From NCBI RefSeq assembly GCF_002833405.1, contig NZ_CP025124.1, positions 6,809 to 70,808 on the forward strand: a stretch of DNA of 64,000 nucleotides. Reading direction: 5' to 3'. The stretch comes from Planococcus sp. MB-3u-03 (GTDB lineage: Bacteria > Bacillota > Bacilli > Bacillales_A > Planococcaceae). Positions 1-7,806 of this stretch are shown here, piece after piece. Positions within the stretch are counted from its first letter, which is position 1, and every line of letters starts with the position of its first letter. A model generated the notes under the pieces. The model was not told the DNA's origin, did no database searches, and saw only the letters and a program-made list of their open reading frames with translations. Position numbers and translations under genes: made by a program.

Positions 1-37
1 TTAAAATAGTATCTATTACTTTATCTAATTTATTCAT
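1..37 (-). CDS. 5' end of a leftward gene, possible replication initiator (partial)
   Basis: An ATG at 35-37 on the minus strand opens a frame reading MNKLDKVIDTIL and leaves the window at base 1. A good ribosome binding site (AGGGGAAGGG) lies just upstream. It is divergent from parA with the iteron array between them. In pAD1-type plasmids the replication initiator repA sits in this position, divergent from repB/repC across iterons. Only 12 codons are visible, so the product cannot be named from sequence; the Rep suggestion rests on layout alone. Confidence 0.35.
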   Translation of the reverse strand, partial: MNKLDKVIDTIL

Positions 38-135
38 CTAACCCTTCCCCTTCATTGACTTACCATGCTTCTTTTCCTAACCGTATAGGAATGAAAACAT
101 CGTGTAAATAGCATCAAATCAAGGTTTTCAAGGTC

Positions 136-863
136 GCAGAAGTAGATATTTCTACTTTTCTACCTTTGTTAGAATGAACACCATTCTCGCAGAAGTAGAT
201 ATTTCTACTTTTCTACTTTTGTTAGAATGAACACCATTCTCGCAGAAGTAGATATTTCTACTTTTCTACCTTTGTTAGAATGAACAACATTCTCGCAGAA
301 GTAGATATTTCTACTTTTCTACTTTTGTTAGAATGAACTCCATTCTCACAGAAGTAGATATTTCCACTTTTCTACTTTTGTTGGAATGATCGTCATTCTC
401 GCAGAAGTAGATATTTCTACTTTTCTACTTTTGTTAGAATCATGAAATTAGTAAAGATCACATCTCTTCTCAGAGACCTTGATAATGCAGGGGAAAAATA
501 ATGAAAACTCCTTTTTCTAACAGAAGTAGATATTTCTACCTTTGTTGGAATGAATGTCATTCTCGCAGAAGTAGATATTTCTACTTTTCTACTTTTGTTA
601 GAATAAGTACCATTCTCAAAAGTAGATATTTCTACTTTTCTACTTTTGTTAGAATGAGTACCATTCTCAGAAGTAGATATTTCTACTTTTCTACTTTTGT
701 TGAAATGAATGTCATTCTCGCAGAAGTAGATATTTCTACTTTTCTACTTTTGTTAGAATGAGTACCATTCTCAGAAGTAGATATTTCTACTTTTCTACCT
801 TTGTTGGAATGAATGTCATTCTCACAGAAGTAGATATTTCTACTTTTCTACTTTTGTTGGAAT
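136..863. repeat. 13-copy iteron array, probable plasmid centromere (parS-like)
   Basis: Six copies start at 136, 189, 242, 295, 348 and 401 with an exact 53-base period. After an 80-base gap seven more start near 522, 567, 619, 669, 722, 773 and 826. Each unit carries AAGTAGA-TATT-TCTACTT, a dyad with 7-base arms, then TTTCTAC(T/C)TTTG. Most units also hold a second dyad, GAATG-5 bases-CATTC. The array lies directly upstream of parA, as expected of a binding site for the ribbon-helix-helix partner or of replication iterons. The copies are too uniform, and have no unique spacers, so this is not a CRISPR. Short frames through the array are repeat translations, not genes. Confidence 0.9.
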
Positions 864-910
864 TGATGAGCTTATATTACAAATTTATTACAAATTAATT
901 CTCATATACA

Positions 911-976
911 CAAACTTCTACTTATGTTATTATCAGAAAATACAGAGTAGAAGTTTGTTAGGTAGAAGTTTGTTAG
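911..976 (+). promoter_or_regulatory. parA promoter/operator with inverted and direct repeats
   Basis: CAAACTTCTACT (911-922) and AGTAGAAGTTTG (946-957) form a perfect 12-base inverted repeat. GTAGAAGTTTGTTAG then recurs directly at 947-961 and 962-976, just before the parA ribosome binding site. An AT-rich TATTAT inside the dyad could be the -10. The half-site resembles the GTAGA/TCTAC core of the upstream iterons, so autoregulation of the parA operon by the ribbon-helix-helix protein is likely (inference). Confidence 0.55.
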
Positions 977-997
977 GAAGGGTAGGAGAAAATAAAA

Positions 998-1807
998 ATG
1001 ACGGCTAAAACTATTGTGGTTGGGAATTTTAAAGGTGGCGTAGGAAAAACTAAAGTATCTGTAATGACTAGTTGGGAATATGCAAATGTTCACAATAAGA
1101 AAGTTCTGTTAGTGGATATGGACCCGCAAGGGAATGCAAGTACTTTAATTGCTCGCTCTGCAGGTATTACCGAAATCAATAAAACCATATTTGATGGATT
1201 TCAAGAAGGTAATCTAGAAAATGTAATTTTAAAAGTTAATGAAAATCTTGATTTAATACCAGCTGCAGTATCTTTTAAAAACTTCTCAAAATTCTTGTAC
1301 CAAAACTTCAAAACAGATCTTGAACAAATAACACTATTAAAGAAACTATTAGATCCACTTAAAGAAAACTATGATTATATTTTTATTGATGTACCTCCAA
1401 CAATCAGTGACTACTCAGATAATGCAATGATGGCTTCAGATTATGTATTAATTATTCTTCAGGCCCAAGAACTTTCTTTAGAGGGTGCAGAAACCTATGT
1501 TTCTTATCTCCAGTTTATGCATGACGAATATGAAGCTGAGATACAAGTACTTGGCGTTCTTCCAGTTCTTTTAAGAGCCGGAGGTAGAGTCGATCAAACT
1601 ACTGTTGAAAGAGCAACGGAGTTATTTGGCGAAGACAACGTATTTTCAAATGTTATAAAACACTTAGAACGTTTAAAAGCCTGGGACGTTACAGGTATTA
1701 AAAATGATGACCATCATGACCGTAAGGCACATCAAACATTTTTAGATGTAGTCGACGAAATGGAAGAGAAGCTTGCTCGATTTGAGGAGGAAGAAACAAA
1801 TGTCTGA
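998..1807 (+). CDS. parA: ParA-family plasmid partition ATPase
   Basis: This 269-residue Walker-type ATPase drives plasmid segregation by forming ATP-dependent patches on the nucleoid. The deviant Walker A box FKGGVGKT lies at residues 11-18, followed by LLVDMDPQGN, typical of ParA/Soj and of the PrgP/RepB group of enterococcal plasmids. There is no N-terminal helix-turn-helix, so this is a short type Ib ParA. The ATG is preceded by a GGTAGGAG ribosome binding site. It is the first gene of a two-gene operon; its stop overlaps the start of the partner gene by 8 bases. The iteron array upstream is the probable centromere. Confidence 0.93.
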   Translation: MTAKTIVVGNFKGGVGKTKVSVMTSWEYANVHNKKVLLVDMDPQGNASTLIARSAGITEINKTIFDGFQEGNLENVILKVNENLDLIPAAVSFKNFSKFLYQNFKTDLEQITLLKKLLDPLKENYDYIFIDVPPTISDYSDNAMMASDYVLIILQAQELSLEGAETYVSYLQFMHDEYEAEIQVLGVLPVLLRAGGRVDQTTVERATELFGEDNVFSNVIKHLERLKAWDVTGIKNDDHHDRKAHQTFLDVVDEMEEKLARFEEEETNV

Positions 1808-2270
1808 AAGCCCTAAAAAAGGTCCGTTAATTAAAAGGAAAACCAAATCTATGGAAAGACCATCGCCTGTGGTAGTCACCAGCAACAATGATTTTAAGTT
1901 TTCGAATCCGTCTGTGCCCACATCTCCAACTGAAGAAATTGAAGTTGCACAGAAAAGTACAGATGTTCCAATAGAAAAAACAGAAACAGACATCAAGCCC
2001 GTTGAAAACAAACCTAAGAAGAAAGCCACTAGAAGAAAAGGCGTTGTTGGCAAAAATAATAATGTGAAATCCATTAAACTTCCTAATGATCTTCACACCA
2101 AAATAGGAATCTTAGGTAAGTTCATGGATGAGAACAAAACCTATGCAATTATTTCTAAGCTTGTAGACTACTATGAAGAGAATGAATTAACAGATCGACA
2201 GAAAAAACAAATTGAATATATGACAGAGTTCCTAAATGAGGATTCAACAAATTCAAATATACAAAAGTAG
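1800..2270 (+). CDS. Ribbon-helix-helix centromere-binding protein, ParA partner
   Basis: This 156-residue protein is the probable ParB-like adaptor of the partition system. The N-terminal two thirds is a low-complexity tail rich in Pro, Ser and Lys, ending in a basic patch (KPKKKATRRK). The C-terminal part has a ribbon-helix-helix pattern: a beta strand (VKSIKLP), a helix (DLHTKIGILGKFM) and a second helix (TYAIISKLVDYYEE). The start at 1800 is chosen for its GAGGAGGAAG ribosome binding site and 8-base overlap with parA. Layout and size match PrgO/RepC-type proteins of pAD1/pCF10-like plasmids. The family call rests on fold pattern and position, not on strong sequence identity. Confidence 0.75.
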   Translation: MSESPKKGPLIKRKTKSMERPSPVVVTSNNDFKFSNPSVPTSPTEEIEVAQKSTDVPIEKTETDIKPVENKPKKKATRRKGVVGKNNNVKSIKLPNDLHTKIGILGKFMDENKTYAIISKLVDYYEENELTDRQKKQIEYMTEFLNEDSTNSNIQK

Positions 2271-2310
2271 AAATATCTACCTAACAAAGGTAGATATTTC
2301 TACTTTTTTG
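2263..2310 (+). terminator. Terminator built from two facing centromere half-units
   Basis: Two 20-base arms at 2263-2282 and 2288-2307 are exact reverse complements around a short AACAA loop and end in a T run. Each arm contains the GTAGATATTTCTAC core of the upstream iterons. The hairpin begins inside the stop codon region of the ribbon-helix-helix gene, so it can end transcription and also offers a binding site for that protein. Confidence 0.78.
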
Positions 2311-2350
2311 AGATTAAAAATCTTTATTATTCACGAAAGGAGAATTTTCC

Positions 2351-2503
2351 ATGTACATGATTCGATCTGAAAATGGAACGACTCTTACAAAAGAAGGACA
2401 AGAACTTACTTTTGAAAATTTAGAGGATGCTGAAAAACAAAAGCGTGAGTTACAAAATTTCGACTTCGACAATTGGACTGTAATTGAACTCAATAATAAT
2501 TGA
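2351..2503 (+). CDS. Small 50-residue acidic protein of unknown function
   Basis: A short frame encodes 50 residues beginning MYMIRSENGTTLTKEGQ and ending VIELNNN. It is preceded by a strong ribosome binding site (GAAAGGAGAA) six bases before the ATG, which is the main reason to accept it. It is acidic, has no membrane segment and shows no motif I recognise. It lies between the partition operon terminator and the first structured RNA-like element, whose possible -35 box overlaps its stop codon. Confidence 0.5.
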   Translation: MYMIRSENGTTLTKEGQELTFENLEDAEKQKRELQNFDFDNWTVIELNNN

Positions 2504-2538
2504 AGACAAATTTTCAAACCCTATAAAAAATACAATTC

Positions 2539-2769
2539 GGGCGACTGCACTAGAGCCCCTAGTAACTTACGTTACAAAGCGCTCTACGTGTCGATTCACC
2601 CTAAAAAAGCCGATAATCAGAGGCTGTAATCCTGCGGAAACATCCTCTAGATTCCTGTCTTTTTCTTCACGGCTGAACGAGTCGAAAAGTAAAAACCATA
2701 TGACTAAAAACACCAAAACTTGAAGAAGTCTGTTTTGCACAGAGCTTCCTAGTTCCGGTGTTTTTTTGG
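2539..2769 (+). ncRNA. Candidate structured RNA, copy A (unidentified family)
   Basis: Bases 2539-2686 match 10409-10556 closely, although neither codes for protein. Predicted helices are an outer GGGCGAC/GTCG..CCC stem enclosing GAGC/GCTC, then AGAGGCTGT pairing with ACATCCTCT, then CCTGT with ACGG. Between the copies the second helix changes G to A on one side and C to T on the other, a compensatory pair. A possible promoter (TTGAAG at 2500, TATAAA at 2522, 16-base spacer) lies just upstream. A hairpin with AACACC/GGTGTT and seven Ts ends at about 2768. I do not recognise the RNA family. Confidence 0.5.
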
Positions 2770-2811
2770 TTTCTCACATAAAATGCAGTTCAAATATCAA
2801 AGAGTGTACAC

Positions 2812-3081
2812 TCAACGCATTTGAATTTTGCTTTTCACGAACTCAGAGAATGTTTGGAAAATCTTTTCTCGTTGTTCGATTGTGAAATCATCCAATCCAA
2901 AGTACTTCTCAGCCAGCGCTCCTGTCTCGATTAACCGTTTCGTCCTTACTTTTCGTTGTTCCCAGCTCGCTCTTCGCTGCGTTTCGTTTTGAAGCTGATG
3001 TTTTTTCTTCTGGAGATCGGTGATTTGCTTCTTTAGCTCCTGAGACTTGGCCAGGTTATCGGATTTCGGATTCATGGCCAT
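2812..3081 (-). CDS. Small mobilisation accessory protein (MobC-like role inferred)
   Basis: This 89-residue basic protein has a Lys/Gln-rich coiled coil (residues about 12-50, QELKKQITDLQKKKHQLQNE) followed by a short globular end (YFGLDDFTIEQREKIFQTFSEFV). Small leftward genes beside an oriT and divergent from a MobQ relaxase commonly encode relaxosome accessory proteins that help open oriT. It follows the other small gene at 3112-3291 by 30 bases, probably in one operon. I see no diagnostic motif, so the function comes from position and architecture only. Confidence 0.55.
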   Translation of the reverse strand: MAMNPKSDNLAKSQELKKQITDLQKKKHQLQNETQRRASWEQRKVRTKRLIETGALAEKYFGLDDFTIEQREKIFQTFSEFVKSKIQMR

Positions 3082-3111
3082 CCCACGCCTCAGGGGGTCC
3101 TTCGCTGCCGT

Positions 3112-3291
3112 TTACTTGAACAGCCATCTTTGAATCCACTCGATGGCTTCCTGTTCCGATTCCACGTTCCACATCTTCAGCACTTCAGCCCTGATGTTTT
3201 GCTGCATTTGCTTCTCCAAATTCTTTCGCTTTTCTTTTAATTTCTCGATTTGCTCTTCGATGCTCGTAATCTTTTCAATGTTATTTGCCAT
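3112..3291 (-). CDS. 59-residue coiled-coil protein beside oriT
   Basis: It starts at ATG 3291 behind GGAGTGAGGA and reads MANNIEKITSIEEQIEKLKEK, ending EAIEWIQRWLFK. A heptad-rich helix (about residues 8-40) is followed by a Trp-rich tail. It is the first gene of the leftward pair next to the relaxase start. An accessory DNA-binding or relaxosome role is plausible from position. No family is recognised. Confidence 0.5.
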   Translation of the reverse strand: MANNIEKITSIEEQIEKLKEKRKNLEKQMQQNIRAEVLKMWNVESEQEAIEWIQRWLFK

Positions 3292-3389
3292 TATTCCTCA
3301 CTCCTTATTTATTTTATATAAATAATTTAACATATATAAATAAAATCCGAAAAAGGGAAAATTATGATATAATAAATCCTGAGCTTCCA

Positions 3390-3475
3390 AGCGAGTGCCC
3401 AGTTATACACCACCCGAAATGCGGGGTGGTGACCTGGTCCAAAGCCCTTCCGGGTTTGGGTTGTCGCCTTCGGAT
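3390..3475 (-). other. oriT: Probable origin of transfer (oriT), MobQ type
   Basis: CACCACCC (3408-3415) and GGGTGGTG (3424-3431) form a perfect 8-base inverted repeat. On the minus strand this is followed by TATAACTGGGCACTCGC (3393-3409). MobQ/RSF1010 and pSK41-type origins have the same plan: a hairpin followed by a nic core of the form TAAGTGCGCCCT; here it reads TAACTGGGCACT. A second GC-rich hairpin (AAAGCCC/GGGTTT) lies at 3441-3458. The site lies just upstream of the relaxase, where family origins sit. The exact nick position is inferred from the family. Confidence 0.55.
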
Positions 3476-3503
3476 ATTTAAAAAGAAAAAGAGGTGAGAG
3501 AAC

Positions 3504-5567
3504 GTGAGCTATTTCCGTCTGCAAGCCAACATCATCAGCAAGAAAACCCAATCCGCCGTGGCCAGTGCCAGCTACCGAAGTGGGGAAGAGTTGTATTCCG
3601 AGCGTGATGAAGAACTGAAAAGCTATCAGCAGCGTGAAGTGGCTCCGGTCTCGTTCATCCTCAAACCGGATCATGCACCTGAGTGGACCTTAGAACGTGA
3701 AAAACTATGGAACGAAGTCGAGAAAGTCGAGAAAGCCTGGAACGCCCAACTCGCTCGTGAAGTATTGATTGCATTGCCAGTCGAGTTGCCGGAAGACGCC
3801 CAGCAAGAACTCGTGCAATCGTTCGTTCAAGAAGAGTTTGTGGAAGAGGGGATGGTCGCAGACGTGGCCATTCACCGAGACAAAGAACACAATCCGCATG
3901 CGCACATCATGCTGACGGTTCGACCGTTCAATGAAGATGGTACGTGGGGACAAAAGAAAACACGCCAATACGAATTCGACCAAAACGGCGACATCCTTCG
4001 CGATGAAAAGGGCGAGAAAATCTTCCAAACCGTTCCGTCTACTGATTGGAACGAACGCGAAACCTTGGTGAAATGGCGCATGCATTATGCGGACGCCATC
4101 AATGAATCGTTTAAAGAACACGGCATCGAAAAGACCGTCTCAGCACTTTCGTTTGAAGCACAAGGGCTCGACCAAATCGCTGAGGTTCGCTTGGAACGAA
4201 ATGAATACCAATACGTGAAGCGTTTAGAGGAAAAAGGCATCGAAGCGCAGACGTTCTATCATCAATTGAATCAAGAAATCCGCAAAAAGAACGCCGAAAT
4301 CGCTCAGCTAAATGATAAAATTGTCTTTCTGTCTGCTAAGCAGAAACAGACAGATGTTCAAAGCGTCCTGCACCGTCACACAAGTGAAGTTACCGAGCAA
4401 TTGAACGAGGACTACGAAAAGAGCTGGCACTTCATGAAAAGGCGTCTGAAAGACAACTTCTCTTTCGATTCGGTTCATGATCAGCTGCAAGGATTGTATC
4501 GCTGGGAAGAACGCAAAGTGGAACCGAAACAAGTCGAAGCTCAGGTCACGCACGCCATTTTGAACGCCTCTCACAAGGCGTATCAAGAACACAATTTCTC
4601 TATCGTAAAGCAACAAGGCTTCACTTCGTCTGACTTCCGTTCGCTCTTCACCGAGCGTTTGGATGCGTTTGAAGCGTTAACAGATTCCGTCGAGAAAGAC
4701 CAACAAACCGTCGATCAAGTCGTGGCACATGCCGAGAGAACGTACCGAGCGCAAAGCTTAATCGTCCATAATGCCTTTAATGAGTTGTTCCCGGACACTG
4801 AGGAACGGTTTGCACATAACGACCGGACCGTGGCGTACAAATCGAATGTCCTGACAGCAATCCAAACAAACGACCGGACAGCCATTCCAACAGCTCACGA
4901 AGTGAATCATCACTTGCAGCTGCAGGAATTGAAGAAAGCTTGCGAGCAAGGCAAGAAAACCAGTGAGCAAATCCGGATCCAAGCGTTGATTCGCAATAAG
5001 CTCGGCAGTGAAAAAGAACAGCTCGTGGAAGATGGCACAGACCTCCAAGCGATTTATGAAACGTCCGTCAAACTGAACACGACGCAGCAATTGATTGAAC
5101 GCTACGAGGCGAAAGCGAAGCACATGAATCAGGAACTTAACGTCTTGATTCGGGACACGTTCCCACAAGCGAAAGAGAAGCTGTTGAAAGACATCGAGCA
5201 ACTTCCATTAGAGATGAAAACGAATTTGCTGAAGCACTACACGCAACAGAACAAGCTGACAAAAGCGCCGACCTTGAAAGCGTGCTTGCAAGTGGCGAAG
5301 AAAGAACAAAGTAAACAAGCGATGGCGTATCATGCTTATCAAGCAAAGCCGGAGGCTCGGTTTGCTGAACGCTTAGGCGACCAGCAGAAATCCCTTTCTC
5401 ACTTCCCGACAGGGCGAGCCAGCACCGAACTGATTGAACAGTTGATTGACCAAGCCGAACGGGACCAGCACCAGGCACAACACGAGACGCCTGCCCCGAC
5501 GAAGCTCCGTCGAAAGAGCAAAGACAAACAGCTTCGCCGTGAACTCGGCCTGGAGTTTGAACTGTAA
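3504..5567 (+). CDS. mobA: MobQ-family relaxase (MobA/MobL)
   Basis: This 687-residue relaxase should nick oriT and stay attached to the transferred strand. The N-terminal MobA/MobL domain (residues 1 to about 230) begins MSYFRLQANIISKK and contains SASYRSGE with the likely catalytic Tyr24. The metal-binding histidine motif HRDKEHNPHAH has His124, His132 and His134. The rest is a long charged helical region without a clear helicase or primase domain. The start is GTG at 3504 behind GAGGTGAG. The gene lies directly downstream of the oriT and 28 bases upstream of the coupling protein gene. GC content is higher than in the partition region. Confidence 0.94.
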   Translation: MSYFRLQANIISKKTQSAVASASYRSGEELYSERDEELKSYQQREVAPVSFILKPDHAPEWTLEREKLWNEVEKVEKAWNAQLAREVLIALPVELPEDAQQELVQSFVQEEFVEEGMVADVAIHRDKEHNPHAHIMLTVRPFNEDGTWGQKKTRQYEFDQNGDILRDEKGEKIFQTVPSTDWNERETLVKWRMHYADAINESFKEHGIEKTVSALSFEAQGLDQIAEVRLERNEYQYVKRLEEKGIEAQTFYHQLNQEIRKKNAEIAQLNDKIVFLSAKQKQTDVQSVLHRHTSEVTEQLNEDYEKSWHFMKRRLKDNFSFDSVHDQLQGLYRWEERKVEPKQVEAQVTHAILNASHKAYQEHNFSIVKQQGFTSSDFRSLFTERLDAFEALTDSVEKDQQTVDQVVAHAERTYRAQSLIVHNAFNELFPDTEERFAHNDRTVAYKSNVLTAIQTNDRTAIPTAHEVNHHLQLQELKKACEQGKKTSEQIRIQALIRNKLGSEKEQLVEDGTDLQAIYETSVKLNTTQQLIERYEAKAKHMNQELNVLIRDTFPQAKEKLLKDIEQLPLEMKTNLLKHYTQQNKLTKAPTLKACLQVAKKEQSKQAMAYHAYQAKPEARFAERLGDQQKSLSHFPTGRASTELIEQLIDQAERDQHQAQHETPAPTKLRRKSKDKQLRRELGLEFEL

Positions 5568-5595
5568 AAGCGAACTATTGAAAGGCGTGAACTTC

Positions 5596-7563
5596 ATGAT
5601 GAAAAAAACCTTACAAAAAGGCGCCGGCAAGAAAATCGCCGTTACGTTTCTTCTATCCTTGTTGATTGGATATGCCCTAACAGGACTCTTGCGCTTCTTG
5701 AAAGAAGGGGGAGGGCTGAATGCCCTTCTTCTGGACGTACAAGGAACGCTGACCTTTCTCACCGAAACCGATCAGCAATCCCAACTGTTGGTGGCGATCC
5801 TCACGGTCGTCTTCTTCGGATGGTTCCTCTCCAAAATGCGTTTGGTCGAACATACGTATGAAGATGCGCATGATTTCGGCGTTCACGGATCGGCTCGATT
5901 CACAAAGCCATCTGAAGTGCTGAACGGTAAATATTTCTCCAAACACAACACATACCAATCTAAACAACCCGAAAAGACTGTGGAACGTTTGGAGAACGGA
6001 TTGATTGTCGGCCGAGTGCCGAATAAGAAACAAGTGCTCATCATTCCCCGATCCACGGAGATTGATAACCGAAACGTTTACATCGTCGGATCCAGCGGGA
6101 GTGGTAAAGGACAATCATACGTCATCCCGAATCTCGTCAATAACCATGAGGAAACCTTGATTGTTACCGATCCAAAGGGTGAGCTCTTCGAACAAACAGC
6201 TGAAATCAAGCGCAAACAAGGCTACAAGGTGTATCAAATCGACTTCATCAATTTCAATCAAGACAACTACAACTTGCTCGATTACGTCTTTGATGACCAG
6301 GATGCGCAAAGCGTTTCCGTCACGATCGCCAAAAATTCGACCAAGGATGGCAAAGAAGACTTCTTTATGGAACGTGCGCAGAAAATGCTGGCGGGCTTGA
6401 TTGTCTACTGCAAAACCGAAATTCCGAACGCTAGTATGCAAGATGTGCTGAATGTCTTTAATGAACGAGTCGCTCCAGACGAGGAATCGTTCCGCCAGTG
6501 GGTCGATGAAGAACTCGGTCCTCATCATCCGGCTTATCAGCTGTTGAAGGGCTTAACGACGCTCGGTGGGAACACCCGAACGAGTGTGACGTCGTCCTTC
6601 GCTTCGCAAGTCAGCATCTTTACATTGAATAAAATCAGCAAAATGACCCGCACGAGTGATTTCAACTTCCGTGAGTTTCAGGAACAGAAAAGCATTCTCT
6701 ATGTGAAGCTCCCGATGGACGAAAACCCGTTCACGGCGTTAACATCCGTGTTCTTTGATCAACTGATTTCGCAGTTCTATAAATTGGCCGATGAAAATCG
6801 CGGGCAACTGAAGATTCCGACCATCTTCTTATTGGATGAATTTGCGAATATCGGAAAAATCGAGAAATACGCACGGGTCTTGGCGACGTGCCGGGGATTG
6901 GGCTTATCGATGAACACCATCGTCCAGGACAACGGACAAATCGAGTCGCTCTACGGCAAAGAAATGGCTCGCTCCATTTTGTCCAACCATGACACGCTGC
7001 TGTTCCTGCGAAGTAAGGATATGGAGACGATTAAGTACTTCTCCCAACTCGCCGGCGAAACGACCGCGAAGATCCAGACGGGCTCTTCCAGTCAAAGTGG
7101 AGGTTTCATGAGTGGAAAATCAAGTGCCAGCCAGAGCCAATCTGAACAGTACGTGAAGCGTTCCTTGATCCCGGAAGGGGACTTAGCGAGCATTGCGAAG
7201 AACGATTGCTACTTGTTTGTCAGTGGCTTGCATCCGATGAAGCTGCAAAAAGCATGGCAATCGGAAGTATTCGGCTCCTACGTTCAGCAACACACTGCTG
7301 TCGCTGTCGAACCGGCTGTGAAGCAAGAATCAGCCTTCACGGTTCCGACACCTCTCGAACCCAAGAAGGAAGCTCCTTTCGCCTCAGGAGGCACAGCAAC
7401 GCATGTGATTGAAGAAGAGATTGATCAATCGGATCTGTTTGATTTAACGGACGACGGACTTGAAGAAGAATGGGCAGCCATGCACGAAGAAGAAACGGAA
7501 GAACGATCCATTGAGGACCGATTAAAGGAAAAGGAAGCGACGGATTTACGTACGCTCTTATAA
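5596..7563 (+). CDS. VirD4/TraG-family type IV coupling protein
   Basis: This 655-residue membrane ATPase links the relaxosome to the secretion channel. Two N-terminal membrane segments (about residues 14-34 and 63-79) precede Walker A GSSGSGKGQ (165-173). Walker B is FLLDEFANIG, followed by RGLGLSMNTIVQD, which is typical of TraG/VirD4. The C-terminal tail is acidic. The frame is open further upstream inside the relaxase gene, but ATG 5596 has a GAAAGGCGTGA site and sits just before the first membrane segment, so I prefer it; ATG 5599 is an alternative. It forms a transfer operon with the relaxase and the following two genes. Confidence 0.94.
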   Translation: MMKKTLQKGAGKKIAVTFLLSLLIGYALTGLLRFLKEGGGLNALLLDVQGTLTFLTETDQQSQLLVAILTVVFFGWFLSKMRLVEHTYEDAHDFGVHGSARFTKPSEVLNGKYFSKHNTYQSKQPEKTVERLENGLIVGRVPNKKQVLIIPRSTEIDNRNVYIVGSSGSGKGQSYVIPNLVNNHEETLIVTDPKGELFEQTAEIKRKQGYKVYQIDFINFNQDNYNLLDYVFDDQDAQSVSVTIAKNSTKDGKEDFFMERAQKMLAGLIVYCKTEIPNASMQDVLNVFNERVAPDEESFRQWVDEELGPHHPAYQLLKGLTTLGGNTRTSVTSSFASQVSIFTLNKISKMTRTSDFNFREFQEQKSILYVKLPMDENPFTALTSVFFDQLISQFYKLADENRGQLKIPTIFLLDEFANIGKIEKYARVLATCRGLGLSMNTIVQDNGQIESLYGKEMARSILSNHDTLLFLRSKDMETIKYFSQLAGETTAKIQTGSSSQSGGFMSGKSSASQSQSEQYVKRSLIPEGDLASIAKNDCYLFVSGLHPMKLQKAWQSEVFGSYVQQHTAVAVEPAVKQESAFTVPTPLEPKKEAPFASGGTATHVIEEEIDQSDLFDLTDDGLEEEWAAMHEEETEERSIEDRLKEKEATDLRTLL

Positions 7564-7581
7564 GCGAAAGGGGAGAAACCG

Positions 7582-7806
7582 ATGCTTGTCACGATTAGCG
7601 AAATCCTCGCGAGTGATAAACGGATCTTGAGCTTTTATGATCCTGTGCCGTTTGAGGCACTTACATATGAAGGTCTGATTGACCTTGAAGAAGACGTGCA
7701 AGAGTATGCGATTGCCTGTTATAGCCCGGTTCGGATTCCAGGACGAGCCGAACCCCTCTATGAAGCTTGGTATGTCAGAAAGGACGTGATGAACTATGTC
7801 GACTAA
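7582..7806 (+). CDS. Small conserved-type protein in the transfer operon
   Basis: This 74-residue acidic protein (MLVTISEILASDKRILSFYD...) has no membrane segment or recognised motif. It follows the coupling protein by 18 bases with a GAAAGGGGAG ribosome binding site and overlaps the ardC-like gene by 11 bases, so it is translated as part of the same operon. Position next to an ArdC-type gene suggests a role in transfer or early establishment, but nothing in the sequence shows the function. Confidence 0.72.
   Translation: MLVTISEILASDKRILSFYDPVPFEALTYEGLIDLEEDVQEYAIACYSPVRIPGRAEPLYEAWYVRKDVMNYVD

Noticed and set aside
501..761. 86-codon rightward frame inside the iterons
   Set aside because: The peptide is a translation of the repeats (RSRYFYFSTFVR repeated) with no ribosome binding site.
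136..863. CRISPR array
   Set aside because: The regularly spaced units are conserved across their whole length with no unique spacers, and no cas genes are near. The pattern fits partition or replication iterons.
2484..2723. 79-codon rightward frame over structured RNA copy A
   Set aside because: The frame is not kept in copy B, while base-pairing is; no ribosome binding site is present.
3327..3674. 115-codon leftward frame across oriT
   Set aside because: It overlaps the oriT hairpin and the relaxase start and has no ribosome binding site.
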